Assembly: GCF_000013445.1 (NCBI RefSeq)
Contig: NC_007796.1
Location: 2,764,936-2,828,935 of the forward strand
From: Methanospirillum hungatei JF-1
Lineage (GTDB): Archaea > Halobacteriota > Methanomicrobia > Methanomicrobiales > Methanospirillaceae
DNA: 64,000 nt
Direction of reading: 5' to 3'
Shown here: positions 8,701 through 16,581 of the stretch, in pieces
Numbering within the stretch: the first letter of the stretch is position 1
How the letters are laid out: the number at the start of each line of letters is the position of its first letter
Notes under the pieces: generated by a model
What the model was told of the DNA's origin: nothing
The model's database searches: none
The model's input: the letters and a program-made list of their open reading frames with translations, nothing else
Translations under genes and position numbers: made by a program

Positions 8701-10383
8701 TCCCCTGTCGGTACAGTTGATTATGGGGTTCCCACCGCATGGCAGTGGAATTTTGGCGATAACTCTTGGAATGGTACTACCCAGAACGTAACCCATACCT
8801 ATCAGCATGCTGGAACATACACAGTTAGTCTGACAGCATCAAATGCTGCTGGTTCCAATACGTACACCCAGCCTGGTTATGTTCTGGTTAGTGGAAATGT
8901 GACTGCCGGGTTTACGGCTTCACCCAGAGCTGGCACAGCTCCACTGGGTGTTCAGTTTACTGATACCTCTGCGGGAGTGCCAACATCCTGGGATTGGAGA
9001 TTTGGTGATGGTGGTTCGAATACCTCTCAAAACCCCTATCATGTATATAACACCGCCGGGACATACACGGTGAACCTTACCGTTACTAATGATTGTGGTC
9101 ATGTCGCGAGTGCGAATTATACTGATTGGATAACCGTCAATGGAAACATGACACCCAAAATATTATTTGGGAATAGCACGTTTCCCCCGACATCAGAAAA
9201 TCCGGTTAATGGCACTCCGGTTCTTAATGTCACGTTCCTTGGTAATACCACTGATGGCACGCTGATTGATTCAGCCGTATGGAGTTTTGGCGATTCGAAT
9301 ACAACAACTCAGACCAGAGCAGCCGGGTGGCCGGCTGATAATACCTGGTTCAATACATCACACAAATACTACACGGTCAGAGATTACACGCCAGTGTTGC
9401 AGATTACCAATACTACTTATGGTTCCGGAACAACTGGTGGGTTGTATACCGACTGGATAGGTGTATACCCCCCGATCATTGTGAACTTTAGTGCAACCCC
9501 GCCCTCGGGGATTGTCGGACAGAGTATCCTGTTTACTGATCAATCTTCAGGTTCTCCAGTCAATTGGAACTGGCATTTCACTGATGGCAGTCAGAATGTC
9601 TCAGGGCTGTCATCTGTGAGTCATGTATTCAATTCTACTGCAGTGTGGAATGTCATGTTGGAAGTCTGGAATAAGTATGGGGCAACCGGAATCGGGTATC
9701 GGTATGTAAATATTACATCTGCAGATTCATCTGGTCAGGTTTACTTCATTCCTCAAAATATTACTCTTATTACTGAGGATCTCAACTACCGGGTTCTGAA
9801 TGTTGTTTTAAGTAAAGCAGACTACGGGCTTTCTTCGTATACGATAAAAATCGATCTGAATAATTCAGCACGGGCACATATCCGGAACTGGGCAACATCT
9901 CCATCATGGGTAGATCATTTCACGTATTCAGTAAGTCCGGCGTTTGATTCGATTACCTTGTCAGGGTATAAGGATAGTGGAATGCTTCCAGCCGGTTCCA
10001 GAAATATATCATTAGGAAATATCAGTCTGACTGGAATTTCTGCAGGAGATGCAGATTTGAGGCTGAATGGAACATCGATTGCTCAGTATGGTTCTTCTTT
10101 TATGTCTTTGACAGGAGTCCCTGCTGATATTCACGTATATGCTGTCAGTCCTCTCCCTGGATACTCCAATAAGCCTGCTGATATCTGGCCTCCTGGTGTG
10201 CATGACGGACTCATCGATGACTTTGACGGCAACGGGGTTGTAAACACCGCAGATGTTACCGTGTTCTTTAACACCTGGGTTTCAGGAGGATTTACCGGCA
10301 TGCCGGTTCCGCCATTTGACTATAATCACAACAACCGGATTGATACCGATGATATTGTTGAGTATTTCAATCTCATCTGGTAA
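5788..10383 (+). CDS. secreted SBBP beta-propeller / PKD / dockerin protein
   Basis: A 1531-residue protein. A signal peptide (1-24, ending VMA) is followed by an N-terminal beta-rich domain of the type found before SBBP repeats (about 30-245, with FIENAGQA). Next come seven SBBP repeats (about 245-755, each YSTYLGG...VDS..YVTG), enough for one seven-bladed propeller. Six PKD domains follow (about 765-1300, with W-x-FGD cores). A beta-sandwich of about 130 residues is next. The last 59 residues form a dockerin-like duplex with two calcium loops, DFDGNGVVNTAD (about 1478-1489) and DYNHNNRIDTDD (about 1511-1522). There is no membrane anchor. The next two genes carry cohesin-like modules, so this is probably the docked component of an extracellular complex. 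Confidence 0.88.
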   Translation: MNRNISKGVLAALLCILLCCIVMADNQEINYTDISAHPVQFIENAGQAHEDILYQVKSSEFSFDFTKDALLVSGPSGDCEECGENVTTPVIVTVADAEENVTVEAFDKLDGYANFLIGKNESDWQQYVPWYGGIRYREILPGIDLSYSGKQGVLKREFTVREGADPNAIRLIYGGNEGLSLTEDGSLQVVTSFGNLTERSPYSYQIIEGNTIEVESSYQIFENGEVGYTIGEYDPAYPLIIDPYLEYSTLLGGNLEDYGMDIARDSSGDVYVTGYTSSCNFPLRDPTVINTAYLKFNGSYCHNSRDAFITKIGINQTTGNASIIFSTYLGGDKADFGRGIAVDSLKNIYVTGDTFSEDFPIMLPFAYGDRLHGSNDAFVIKLDPTGTIIRWSDYLGGNFADQANDIALDSLNAVYLTGQTVGNSPYKKLEQVFPTTPNAYQTAPNPDAVMGDAFAVKISPTGQVLEYSTYISGSGQDYGNGIAVDGQGMAYITGTTSSTNLLPTGVPGYQKSIKGGQDAFLFKMNFQAGIPPIYATYLGGSTGYDYGEAVAVDSAGSAYVTGATASTDFPVTNMALQTVKGWPYDAFEKDAYVTKFGSDGTGLIYSTYLGGSMDDWGYDIKVDSSFRAFVTGYSRSSQIPRSGLINTIKQASGGQDGFLTVIKSDGRSAESSTLFGGYRDDVSRGVAISPDGNTSFVTGYTSSPTMLNLVCGSDCEREAFPVYKWINQTVYGDRLYIGGNFSGDFQGSFDAFVMKFGQPSLVPSFSASPVCGTGEPNLTVTFTETTTGSGNILNRIWNFGDGTPVNDTGAIPMVVSHNYTSPGTYQATLTLYTYTSILVSDPVSITFCNPYTSANFTVAGYNNTADPIDVPINTDITFSGYAVNYTPTSYNWHFADGSANQTGQTTHHLFSQQGTYTVNMTAPSGTCCDNNTNIVGSKRIRVLAPPLARFVNSTTTPRIGCLPLTVTFNDTSPVGTVDYGVPTAWQWNFGDNSWNGTTQNVTHTYQHAGTYTVSLTASNAAGSNTYTQPGYVLVSGNVTAGFTASPRAGTAPLGVQFTDTSAGVPTSWDWRFGDGGSNTSQNPYHVYNTAGTYTVNLTVTNDCGHVASANYTDWITVNGNMTPKILFGNSTFPPTSENPVNGTPVLNVTFLGNTTDGTLIDSAVWSFGDSNTTTQTRAAGWPADNTWFNTSHKYYTVRDYTPVLQITNTTYGSGTTGGLYTDWIGVYPPIIVNFSATPPSGIVGQSILFTDQSSGSPVNWNWHFTDGSQNVSGLSSVSHVFNSTAVWNVMLEVWNKYGATGIGYRYVNITSADSSGQVYFIPQNITLITEDLNYRVLNVVLSKADYGLSSYTIKIDLNNSARAHIRNWATSPSWVDHFTYSVSPAFDSITLSGYKDSGMLPAGSRNISLGNISLTGISAGDADLRLNGTSIAQYGSSFMSLTGVPADIHVYAVSPLPGYSNKPADIWPPGVHDGLIDDFDGNGVVNTADVTVFFNTWVSGGFTGMPVPPFDYNHNNRIDTDDIVEYFNLIW

Positions 10384-10404
10384 CCTTTCATTTCAGGTGA
10401 TCTC

Positions 10405-11802
10405 ATGAAAAACAAATTCCTTACAAGCATTCTGACCATATGTATGGTTTCATTGTTCCTTTGTGGAACAGTATGTGCTGATAAGGTATCCCTTGAGGAT
10501 ATCGGAATCAGTACCGTCGGACAAAAAGTTGAACTTCCCGTTCTTCTGGATTCAGCTCCTGGAGGAATTGCCGGTTATAAATTTACCACGTCATTTGCTC
10601 CAGCCGGGATTGCACAGGTATCTTCAGTAACCATGCCTGAATGGGCTGGAATTAAAGTTGTAGAAGGAGCACCTGGTGAAAAGGTGTTAGTATCTGCATT
10701 GGATCTTGAGATGAAGGTTGAGGCTGGGACAGGGCAGGTACAAATCTGTACACTTGGCATTGAAGGATTGTCTGAGGGTGTCGCAACCCTTACACTCAAT
10801 ATCACCGAAATCACCGATGATAATGGGAACCCCATTTCTGTAGAACTTACTCCTGCAACCATCACAGTCGGGAGCCAGACCGCAGCACCAGTCCCGGTCC
10901 AGACGCCCCAGTCCTCCTCTACCCAGGTACCTACCCCTGAAGTAACTCCGGAAATTCAGGAAAACACTCCGGTAGTTGAAGTAACACCAACCGTGACCCC
11001 CACACCGGTTCCGACGGTCGTTGCAGATTTCACTGCCCAGCTTCAGGAGGGATCTGCTCCCATGACCGTTTTCTTTACCGATAACTCCACTGGATACCCA
11101 ACGAAATTCATGTGGAACTTTGGTGATGGTTCGAGTGACAACACATCTCCTCTTCAGAATCCCCAGCATATTTATCGGATTCCCGGAGTGTACACGGTAT
11201 CTCTGACGGCATCGAACAGTGAATATACCAATACCACAGAAAAAGCCGGTTTTATCACGGTAAAGCCGATGCACCTTCCTGTTCGGGGAGCAAAAAACAA
11301 TGTTACGATTTTTTCTGTACCTGACGGAGCAGAAGTATACCTGAACAATGCGTATCAGGGTGTAACTCCTGCATTTCTCACCAATCTTACGTCCAGGGAT
11401 TATCAACTCCGGCTTCATAAGGAGGGCTATTACGATGTTGTCTCTCCGATATCGATCCTTGATGATGTCCTTCCAACCTTCATCTCCGGGTTTGTGATGA
11501 TGCCACACCTCGCCGAGATTGGAGAATTATCTGCAAATCCGCCACAGACCGGTGCAGCATACATCGTTTCATATCCGGAGCTGGTGAATGTCACAATTGA
11601 TGATACCCCGGTTGGAAAGACGGATATCATGGTTATGAACCTCGCTGTCGGAATGCATAACCTGACCTTACAAAAGGAAGGGTATGAACCATGGAATGAC
11701 ACCCTTGAGATCAAGAATGGCCTTGCAGTGATTCAGACCTATCATTATGAAGAGCCATACTTCTCTCTGAACAGGACGGTTGAATATGTTCAGTATCCCT
11801 GA
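10405..11802 (+). CDS. secreted cohesin-like / PKD / PEGA protein
   Basis: A 465-residue protein. A signal peptide (1-25, ending VCA) precedes a cohesin-like beta-sandwich (about 26-160). That module has the typical sequence of an early strand about keeping value, then GIAGYKFTTSF, then a late EITDDNGNPISV strand. A Pro/Thr linker (about 163-205) leads to a PKD domain (about 207-290, WNFGDGSS) and two PEGA-type domains (about 297-370 and 385-455). There is no C-terminal membrane segment. AGGTGATC stands just before the ATG at 10405, and the gene begins 22 nt after the dockerin-protein gene, so the two are likely one operon. The first domain is clearly paralogous to that of the next gene. The cohesin assignment is from sequence pattern only. 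Confidence 0.8.
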   Translation: MKNKFLTSILTICMVSLFLCGTVCADKVSLEDIGISTVGQKVELPVLLDSAPGGIAGYKFTTSFAPAGIAQVSSVTMPEWAGIKVVEGAPGEKVLVSALDLEMKVEAGTGQVQICTLGIEGLSEGVATLTLNITEITDDNGNPISVELTPATITVGSQTAAPVPVQTPQSSSTQVPTPEVTPEIQENTPVVEVTPTVTPTPVPTVVADFTAQLQEGSAPMTVFFTDNSTGYPTKFMWNFGDGSSDNTSPLQNPQHIYRIPGVYTVSLTASNSEYTNTTEKAGFITVKPMHLPVRGAKNNVTIFSVPDGAEVYLNNAYQGVTPAFLTNLTSRDYQLRLHKEGYYDVVSPISILDDVLPTFISGFVMMPHLAEIGELSANPPQTGAAYIVSYPELVNVTIDDTPVGKTDIMVMNLAVGMHNLTLQKEGYEPWNDTLEIKNGLAVIQTYHYEEPYFSLNRTVEYVQYP

Positions 11803-11877
11803 ATTATCTTCCCTTTATGAGAAGATTTTTAGCAATTTCAGCACCATCTTGCACGATGGGACGGACAGGTGAATGAA

Positions 11878-13002
11878 ATGAAAGGACAAAATTTTGGTAT
11901 CTGTGTTCTCGTCCTCCTTCTCTCTCTGGGGGCCGGCGTTCACGCAGCTACATTATCTGCGACAGATCTGACTCTGGTAACTTCCGGTTCTTCCGGGAGT
12001 ATTGATATTATGCTGGATCAGGCTTCCAGTGGATTAGCGGGATATCAGCTTGAGGTATCCATGAACCCTGCAGGTTCTGCAGAATTTTCATCGGTTAATT
12101 TTCCTGCAGCCTTTAGTATGAATTCTGCGTCAACGCTCCCTGCTTCTACAGTCAGTATTGTTGCAGTAGACCTTACTGATCAGATTAAAGCTGGAGCAAG
12201 TTCGGTAAAATTGGCCACCCTGAACGTACAAGGTCTGGCAGATGGTTCATCCGAGGTTCAGATTGCAATAACCGAGCTGACGGATGATAATGGAAATCCT
12301 GTATCTGTAACCATTCAGCCCGGCCATGTCACTGTGGGCTCTGCGATTCCGACACCTACACCAACCGGTGAACCGACCCCTGCTCCGACAACTCCGGTCC
12401 CGACACCTACACTAACTAGTGGGCCGACTCCTGTTCCAACGACTCCAATCCCAACACAAACCGGTGAACCTACTCCCACCCCGACTGAGGAACCAACCCA
12501 TATCCCAACAGTAGAGCCTGAACCGCTTATTGCAGCCTTTACTGCACAGCCTATGACCGGGACACCACCACTAACCGTGAACTTTACAGATCATTCCACG
12601 GGAACTCCGAAGAAGTGGAGATGGGACTTTGGAGATGGAACACTCTCAACAGTTCAGAATCCAACCCATGTGTACGGTGGTATCGGCCGGTATACGGTAA
12701 CCCTTGAAGTAATCAGTGATAATTACTCATCGGTTGAGAGAAAACCGGAGATCATCCGGGTCGTTGGTGACTACCCGACAGGCCCGTCCGGATTTGTCAT
12801 GGTGACCTCACAGCCATCCGGAGCTGAGGTGCATATGGGTGACCTTTATCTTGGAACGACCCCTGCCACCCTGATTGTGCCGGCTGGTTCCCGTTCGCTC
12901 ACATTCCAGAAAGAAGGGTATCAGAAGAAGACCGTAAATGTGACGATACGTCCGAATGAGATGAAGCTGATTCCAAAAGTTATGCTGAAACCAGTCTCAT
13001 AA
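11878..13002 (+). CDS. secreted cohesin-like / PKD / PEGA protein, paralogue of the preceding gene
   Basis: A 374-residue protein. A signal peptide (ending VHA, about residue 23) is followed by a cohesin-like module (about 25-160). It shares with its neighbour the pattern GLAGYQLEVS and ELTDDNGNPVSV followed by a VTVGS end. A long Thr-Pro linker with repeated PTPT units comes next, then one PKD domain (WDFGDGT) and one PEGA domain at the C-terminus. No anchor is visible. The ATG at 11878 is chosen because AGGTGA stands five nt before it; a GTG at 11869 in frame would place that ribosome site inside the gene. It overlaps the end of hypF by six bases, tail to tail. Confidence 0.8.
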   Translation: MKGQNFGICVLVLLLSLGAGVHAATLSATDLTLVTSGSSGSIDIMLDQASSGLAGYQLEVSMNPAGSAEFSSVNFPAAFSMNSASTLPASTVSIVAVDLTDQIKAGASSVKLATLNVQGLADGSSEVQIAITELTDDNGNPVSVTIQPGHVTVGSAIPTPTPTGEPTPAPTTPVPTPTLTSGPTPVPTTPIPTQTGEPTPTPTEEPTHIPTVEPEPLIAAFTAQPMTGTPPLTVNFTDHSTGTPKKWRWDFGDGTLSTVQNPTHVYGGIGRYTVTLEVISDNYSSVERKPEIIRVVGDYPTGPSGFVMVTSQPSGAEVHMGDLYLGTTPATLIVPAGSRSLTFQKEGYQKKTVNVTIRPNEMKLIPKVMLKPVS

Positions 13003-15222
13003 AATCTCTTTTTTGCCGGCATATACACATTGACCAAAGGAGATACACCCGTCTCCAAGTGGCATATCATGGTTTGTGCACAATTGGTATCCGTTTTTAT
13101 GCACCGTCTCCCGGATAGTATTCCGGATCATCTCGTTATATGCAACGCCCCCGGATAACGCAATGGTTTGTAGTCCTGCACTTGCAGCGGCGTTACAGGC
13201 AATTACTCCGATCCCTCGTGCCAGGTTATACTGGATAGATGCTGCGATCTGCTGAATATTTTGAGAATCTTTTGGATCAGACATAAACCGATCTCTGGCT
13301 TGTTTAAGAAGTGAAGGTGTATCAAGTACCTCAGCCGTACCAATTCTGGTAAGCGGAATCTCCCAGGTCTCCGGAGATGCTCCATAGGCGGCTGACTCAA
13401 GTTTCATCGCAGGCTCTCCGTCGTATGTCTTTTTCCTGCAAATTCCCAGGAGTGCAGCTGCCGCATCCAGGATCCTGCCAGTACTTGAGGTGACAGCGGT
13501 ATTGAACCGTTTTGAGACTTGTTTCTCTAATATGGAAAGATCCTGTTCTTTCCATCCCCGTGACAAAAGTAACTGATGGGTCTGTTCATCAGGAAGAATA
13601 CCATACAACATCCGTTCAGGCCAGATAGTAGCCAGATCCCCTCCCGGCATCAGCACCGGCATAAGGTGCCCTACTCTGGAATAGTGCGGAGCAGAACCCT
13701 GGAATATCTCACCGCCCCAGATCGTCCCGTCTGTTCCGTACCCCACCCCATCGATTGCGATTCCGATACACTCTTTCTGACATGATGCAGCGATGTGAGC
13801 CTCATGGTGCTGGACCGGAACAAGAAGGGCCCCGGTCTCGTCACTCAATTCTTTTGCATATCTGGTTGAGAGGAACTGCGGGTGAAGATCATGAGCGATG
13901 ATTTTGATATCAGGCTGCATCAGATTACACAGGCAGGAAGTTGTCTCTTTCAGGTATGCATAGGTCCCTGGATTTCTGACATTGCCAATGTGGGGTGAGG
14001 TTATACAAAACCCCTGGGTATAGAGGGTTACGGTGGCGTTCAGTTCTGGTCCGGTTCCAAGGATGGCGGTATTACCAAGATCTATCTTTGTTCTCTTCGG
14101 TGCATATCCCCGTGAAAGACGGATTATATGTCCTTTTCTGATGACCGAGTCATCACAGCGGTTCATGATATCACGGGTATGGGTGAGGTAATAATCGGTG
14201 ATTCTGGAAAGTTTACTCAATGCCTCGGCTAATGTCGTAATCATCGGATAACCGGGTGCATTAGCACTGGTCATGATAAGATATGGTGCTGAAAGATAGG
14301 AGAAGAGAAGATGGTGCAGACCGGTATAAGGTACCATGCACCCGATAGTGTGAAGATTACTGACATTATCCAATGCGTTGGGATCTTTTTTATCCAGAAC
14401 TACGATTGGGGAGATCTCACTCTGCAGGATCTTTTCTTCATCGGGAGATATGGATGTATTATCAAGAATCCATTCTTTTCTGGCCATGATGGCAAAGGGC
14501 TGTTCAGTTCTGCCAAGACGCTCTTTTAATGTCCTGGCCATATCGCCGGTGCATGCGATATGAAACCCGCCGATTCCCCGAATAGCAATAATGGATCCCT
14601 GATCAAGGAGTTGTGCAGTTCTCTTAATCGGGCTTTGTTCTTTGATCACTGCACCGGTTCCAGAATGAAGAACTAGTTCTGGCCCGCAGATCTGACAGGC
14701 GATCGTCTGGGCATGATGTCTGCGGCTGAAGGGATCTGAATACTCCTCTGAACAATCTCCACAGGGTGGAAACTCATCCATTGCCGTTCTTTCCCGGTCA
14801 TATGGCAGGGTTTTGATGATTGAATACCGGGGTCCGCAGTTCACGCAGGATGTCGCAAAATATCCTTCATACCTCCCGTTTGGGGTGAAGATATCTTTGA
14901 TACAGTCCGGGCAGGTGGCAATGTCCGGAGGAATAAGACCTGTCCTGACACCATCATGACTTTTCAGTATATGAAAGGATTTCGGTGAATCCCCTGAGAG
15001 CGGGTGCACTTCAACTGAGTCGATGGTGGAGAGTGGCGGACCTTTTCTCAGATCACTCAGAAAATCGTCAAAATTATCTCCCCAGGCATCTATCTGAACT
15101 TCTGATCCGGTGTTACAGACTGAGCCGCGGATTCCATGCGCAATAGCCCGGGCGTACACGAACGGACGGAAACCAACCCCCTGGACAATCCCCCTTATAA
15201 TGATATGACCCTGTTTTGGCAT
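12997..15222 (-). CDS. hypF: [NiFe]-hydrogenase maturation carbamoyltransferase HypF
   Basis: A protein of about 741 residues that transfers a carbamoyl group from carbamoyl phosphate to HypE for the cyanide ligands of the [NiFe] centre. Domains in order: acylphosphatase (GIVQGVGFRPF), a zinc-finger region with paired CxxC motifs (CPDC, CVNCGPR, CGDC, CQICG), a YrdC-like domain (AIRGIGGFHIACTG), and a Kae1-like C-terminal domain (HHEAHIAA, DGVGYGTDG). A TTG at 15255 would add 11 residues. The ATG at 15222 is preferred because homologues begin a few residues before the acylphosphatase motif and because the TATA palindrome at 15259-15268 lies just upstream. It is divergent from an HTH regulator. 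Confidence 0.95.
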   Translation of the reverse strand: MPKQGHIIIRGIVQGVGFRPFVYARAIAHGIRGSVCNTGSEVQIDAWGDNFDDFLSDLRKGPPLSTIDSVEVHPLSGDSPKSFHILKSHDGVRTGLIPPDIATCPDCIKDIFTPNGRYEGYFATSCVNCGPRYSIIKTLPYDRERTAMDEFPPCGDCSEEYSDPFSRRHHAQTIACQICGPELVLHSGTGAVIKEQSPIKRTAQLLDQGSIIAIRGIGGFHIACTGDMARTLKERLGRTEQPFAIMARKEWILDNTSISPDEEKILQSEISPIVVLDKKDPNALDNVSNLHTIGCMVPYTGLHHLLFSYLSAPYLIMTSANAPGYPMITTLAEALSKLSRITDYYLTHTRDIMNRCDDSVIRKGHIIRLSRGYAPKRTKIDLGNTAILGTGPELNATVTLYTQGFCITSPHIGNVRNPGTYAYLKETTSCLCNLMQPDIKIIAHDLHPQFLSTRYAKELSDETGALLVPVQHHEAHIAASCQKECIGIAIDGVGYGTDGTIWGGEIFQGSAPHYSRVGHLMPVLMPGGDLATIWPERMLYGILPDEQTHQLLLSRGWKEQDLSILEKQVSKRFNTAVTSSTGRILDAAAALLGICRKKTYDGEPAMKLESAAYGASPETWEIPLTRIGTAEVLDTPSLLKQARDRFMSDPKDSQNIQQIAASIQYNLARGIGVIACNAAASAGLQTIALSGGVAYNEMIRNTIRETVHKNGYQLCTNHDMPLGDGCISFGQCVYAGKKEIL

Positions 15223-15258
15223 TTTTGTACAAGTAACCTTTAATTTTTTATCCAACGT

Positions 15259-15268
15259 TATTATAATA
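15259..15268. promoter_or_regulatory. palindromic TATA element between hypF and the HTH gene
   Basis: TATTATAATA is its own reverse complement. It can place a TATA box on both strands: about 37 nt before the hypF ATG (15222), and 23-32 nt before the GTG at 15291 on the plus strand, which would give a leaderless message. Confidence 0.45.
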
Positions 15269-15290
15269 GGGTTTTGAATTGACGGGTCAT

Positions 15291-15785
15291 GTGCGGATTG
15301 TGAATGATCCGGTAGAGCTGGTTCCCCTTTTCGTGGTATTTAATAATACTCATTATAAGAAAATTCTCGAACTCCTGAATAAGAACTGGATGACCCGTAC
15401 GGAGCTGGGTGATGTAGTCGGAACAGATTACGTCAGAGATGGGCTGCTCCTGCTTCGGAAAGGAAATCTTATAGAGGAGAAATGGAGAATGCCTGAACCA
15501 GGTAAGAAGCCGGAGAAGGAATACAGAGCGAATTATTGTAAGGTCCGTGCTAACTTTCAGTGTAATTTTTCAGATCTCGGGGATCTTCTTGCAATTGCAT
15601 TCACGAATGGGGATGATCTCAAAATGAAAGGTGATAGTGTGGAAGCTGAACTGTTACGGGGAAATTGCTCCATAAATGACATTGCGAGAAAATTCGGAGT
15701 CTCACCTGTGATTATAAAAGGGATCGCGAAGAGAATTCCACATCTGGATGTAAAAGGTCAGGGTCTGGTCGTTTTGGATGAATGA
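15291..15785 (+). CDS. HTH-domain protein, ArsR-like
   Basis: A protein of about 164 residues. The first 60 residues resemble a winged-helix fold (HYKKILELLNKNWMTRTELGDVV...LLLLRKGNLIEEKW). A second short helical HTH-like segment lies at about 130-155 (SINDIARKFGVSPVIIKGIAKR). It is probably a cytoplasmic DNA-binding regulator; the ligand is unknown. The GTG at 15291 fits the upstream TATA palindrome as a leaderless start; a TTG at 15279 would add four residues. It overlaps the next gene by eight nt (ATGAATGA), so the two are co-translated with the helicase that follows. Confidence 0.65.
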   Translation: MRIVNDPVELVPLFVVFNNTHYKKILELLNKNWMTRTELGDVVGTDYVRDGLLLLRKGNLIEEKWRMPEPGKKPEKEYRANYCKVRANFQCNFSDLGDLLAIAFTNGDDLKMKGDSVEAELLRGNCSINDIARKFGVSPVIIKGIAKRIPHLDVKGQGLVVLDE

Positions 15786-16581
15786 GAATGATCCAGGATA
15801 CACCATCCTAAAAAATAAGCGTGATGTTACCAGATTTCAAATCCTGGTTGATATCGCAGCACATCAGCCTGCAATACGGCAGCAGGAGATAGCGGCAGGT
15901 CTCGGGGTTACTCCCCAGGCGATCTCGGAATATGTCAGGGAACTGACTGAAGAAGGTATGCTTAAGGCACCAGGCCGGGGCAGGTATGAAGTCACAAGGG
16001 AAGGTGTTGAGTGGATCCTGCACCATGCAGAAGTTCTTGAAACATATGCACGGCATATCCGAAATGATGTCATTAAACAGGTTTCGGTCTGGACAGCCAT
16101 TGCAGCGGAGGATTTAAAAAGAGGTGATCCCGTCGGAGTGTATATGAAAAATGGTCTCCTCTATGCCTCAAAGCAGCCTCAGTCAGCGAATGGCCTGTCA
16201 GTTTCCGATACACCAAAAGGTGAAGATGCAGGGGTTTCCGGTCTTGAGGGAATCATAACCCACCGGGAGGCGACTGTTCTTGTCTGCAAGGTTCCCAGGG
16301 TGGAACGGGGCGGCTCGCGAAAGGTCAGGTTGGATCTTCTAAGGGATGTTATCAGCAGGGTTACCGTGGTTGCCTGTGTTGGTCTTGAAGCATGGGTCTC
16401 TCTAAAAAAAATTGATCGCGTTCCAGATCTCTATTTCGGATCACGTGAAGGATCGGTTGAAGCAGCCCTGCATGGTATCCCGTGTGCCATTGTGATTGTA
16501 GATGAATTTTTCACAGATTTTCTCAAACAGCTCGAGCAGGCGGATCTTAGTTACGAGATCCATGACCTGGTGTCTTCATGA
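15778..16581 (+). CDS. winged-helix transcriptional regulator with C-terminal sensor-like domain
   Basis: A 267-residue protein. An N-terminal winged helix (about 14-75, with QQEIAAGLGVTPQAISEYVRELTEEGML) precedes a C-terminal domain of about 150 residues. That domain has no membrane segment, and its late part (YFGSREGSVEAALHGIPCAIVIVDEF) reads like an alpha/beta ligand-binding or effector unit. Orthologues appear restricted to methanogens (recollection, not checked). It lies between an HTH gene (8-nt overlap) and a helicase gene (4-nt ATGA overlap), so the three are one transcription unit. The function is not known. Confidence 0.7.
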   Translation: MNENDPGYTILKNKRDVTRFQILVDIAAHQPAIRQQEIAAGLGVTPQAISEYVRELTEEGMLKAPGRGRYEVTREGVEWILHHAEVLETYARHIRNDVIKQVSVWTAIAAEDLKRGDPVGVYMKNGLLYASKQPQSANGLSVSDTPKGEDAGVSGLEGIITHREATVLVCKVPRVERGGSRKVRLDLLRDVISRVTVVACVGLEAWVSLKKIDRVPDLYFGSREGSVEAALHGIPCAIVIVDEFFTDFLKQLEQADLSYEIHDLVSS

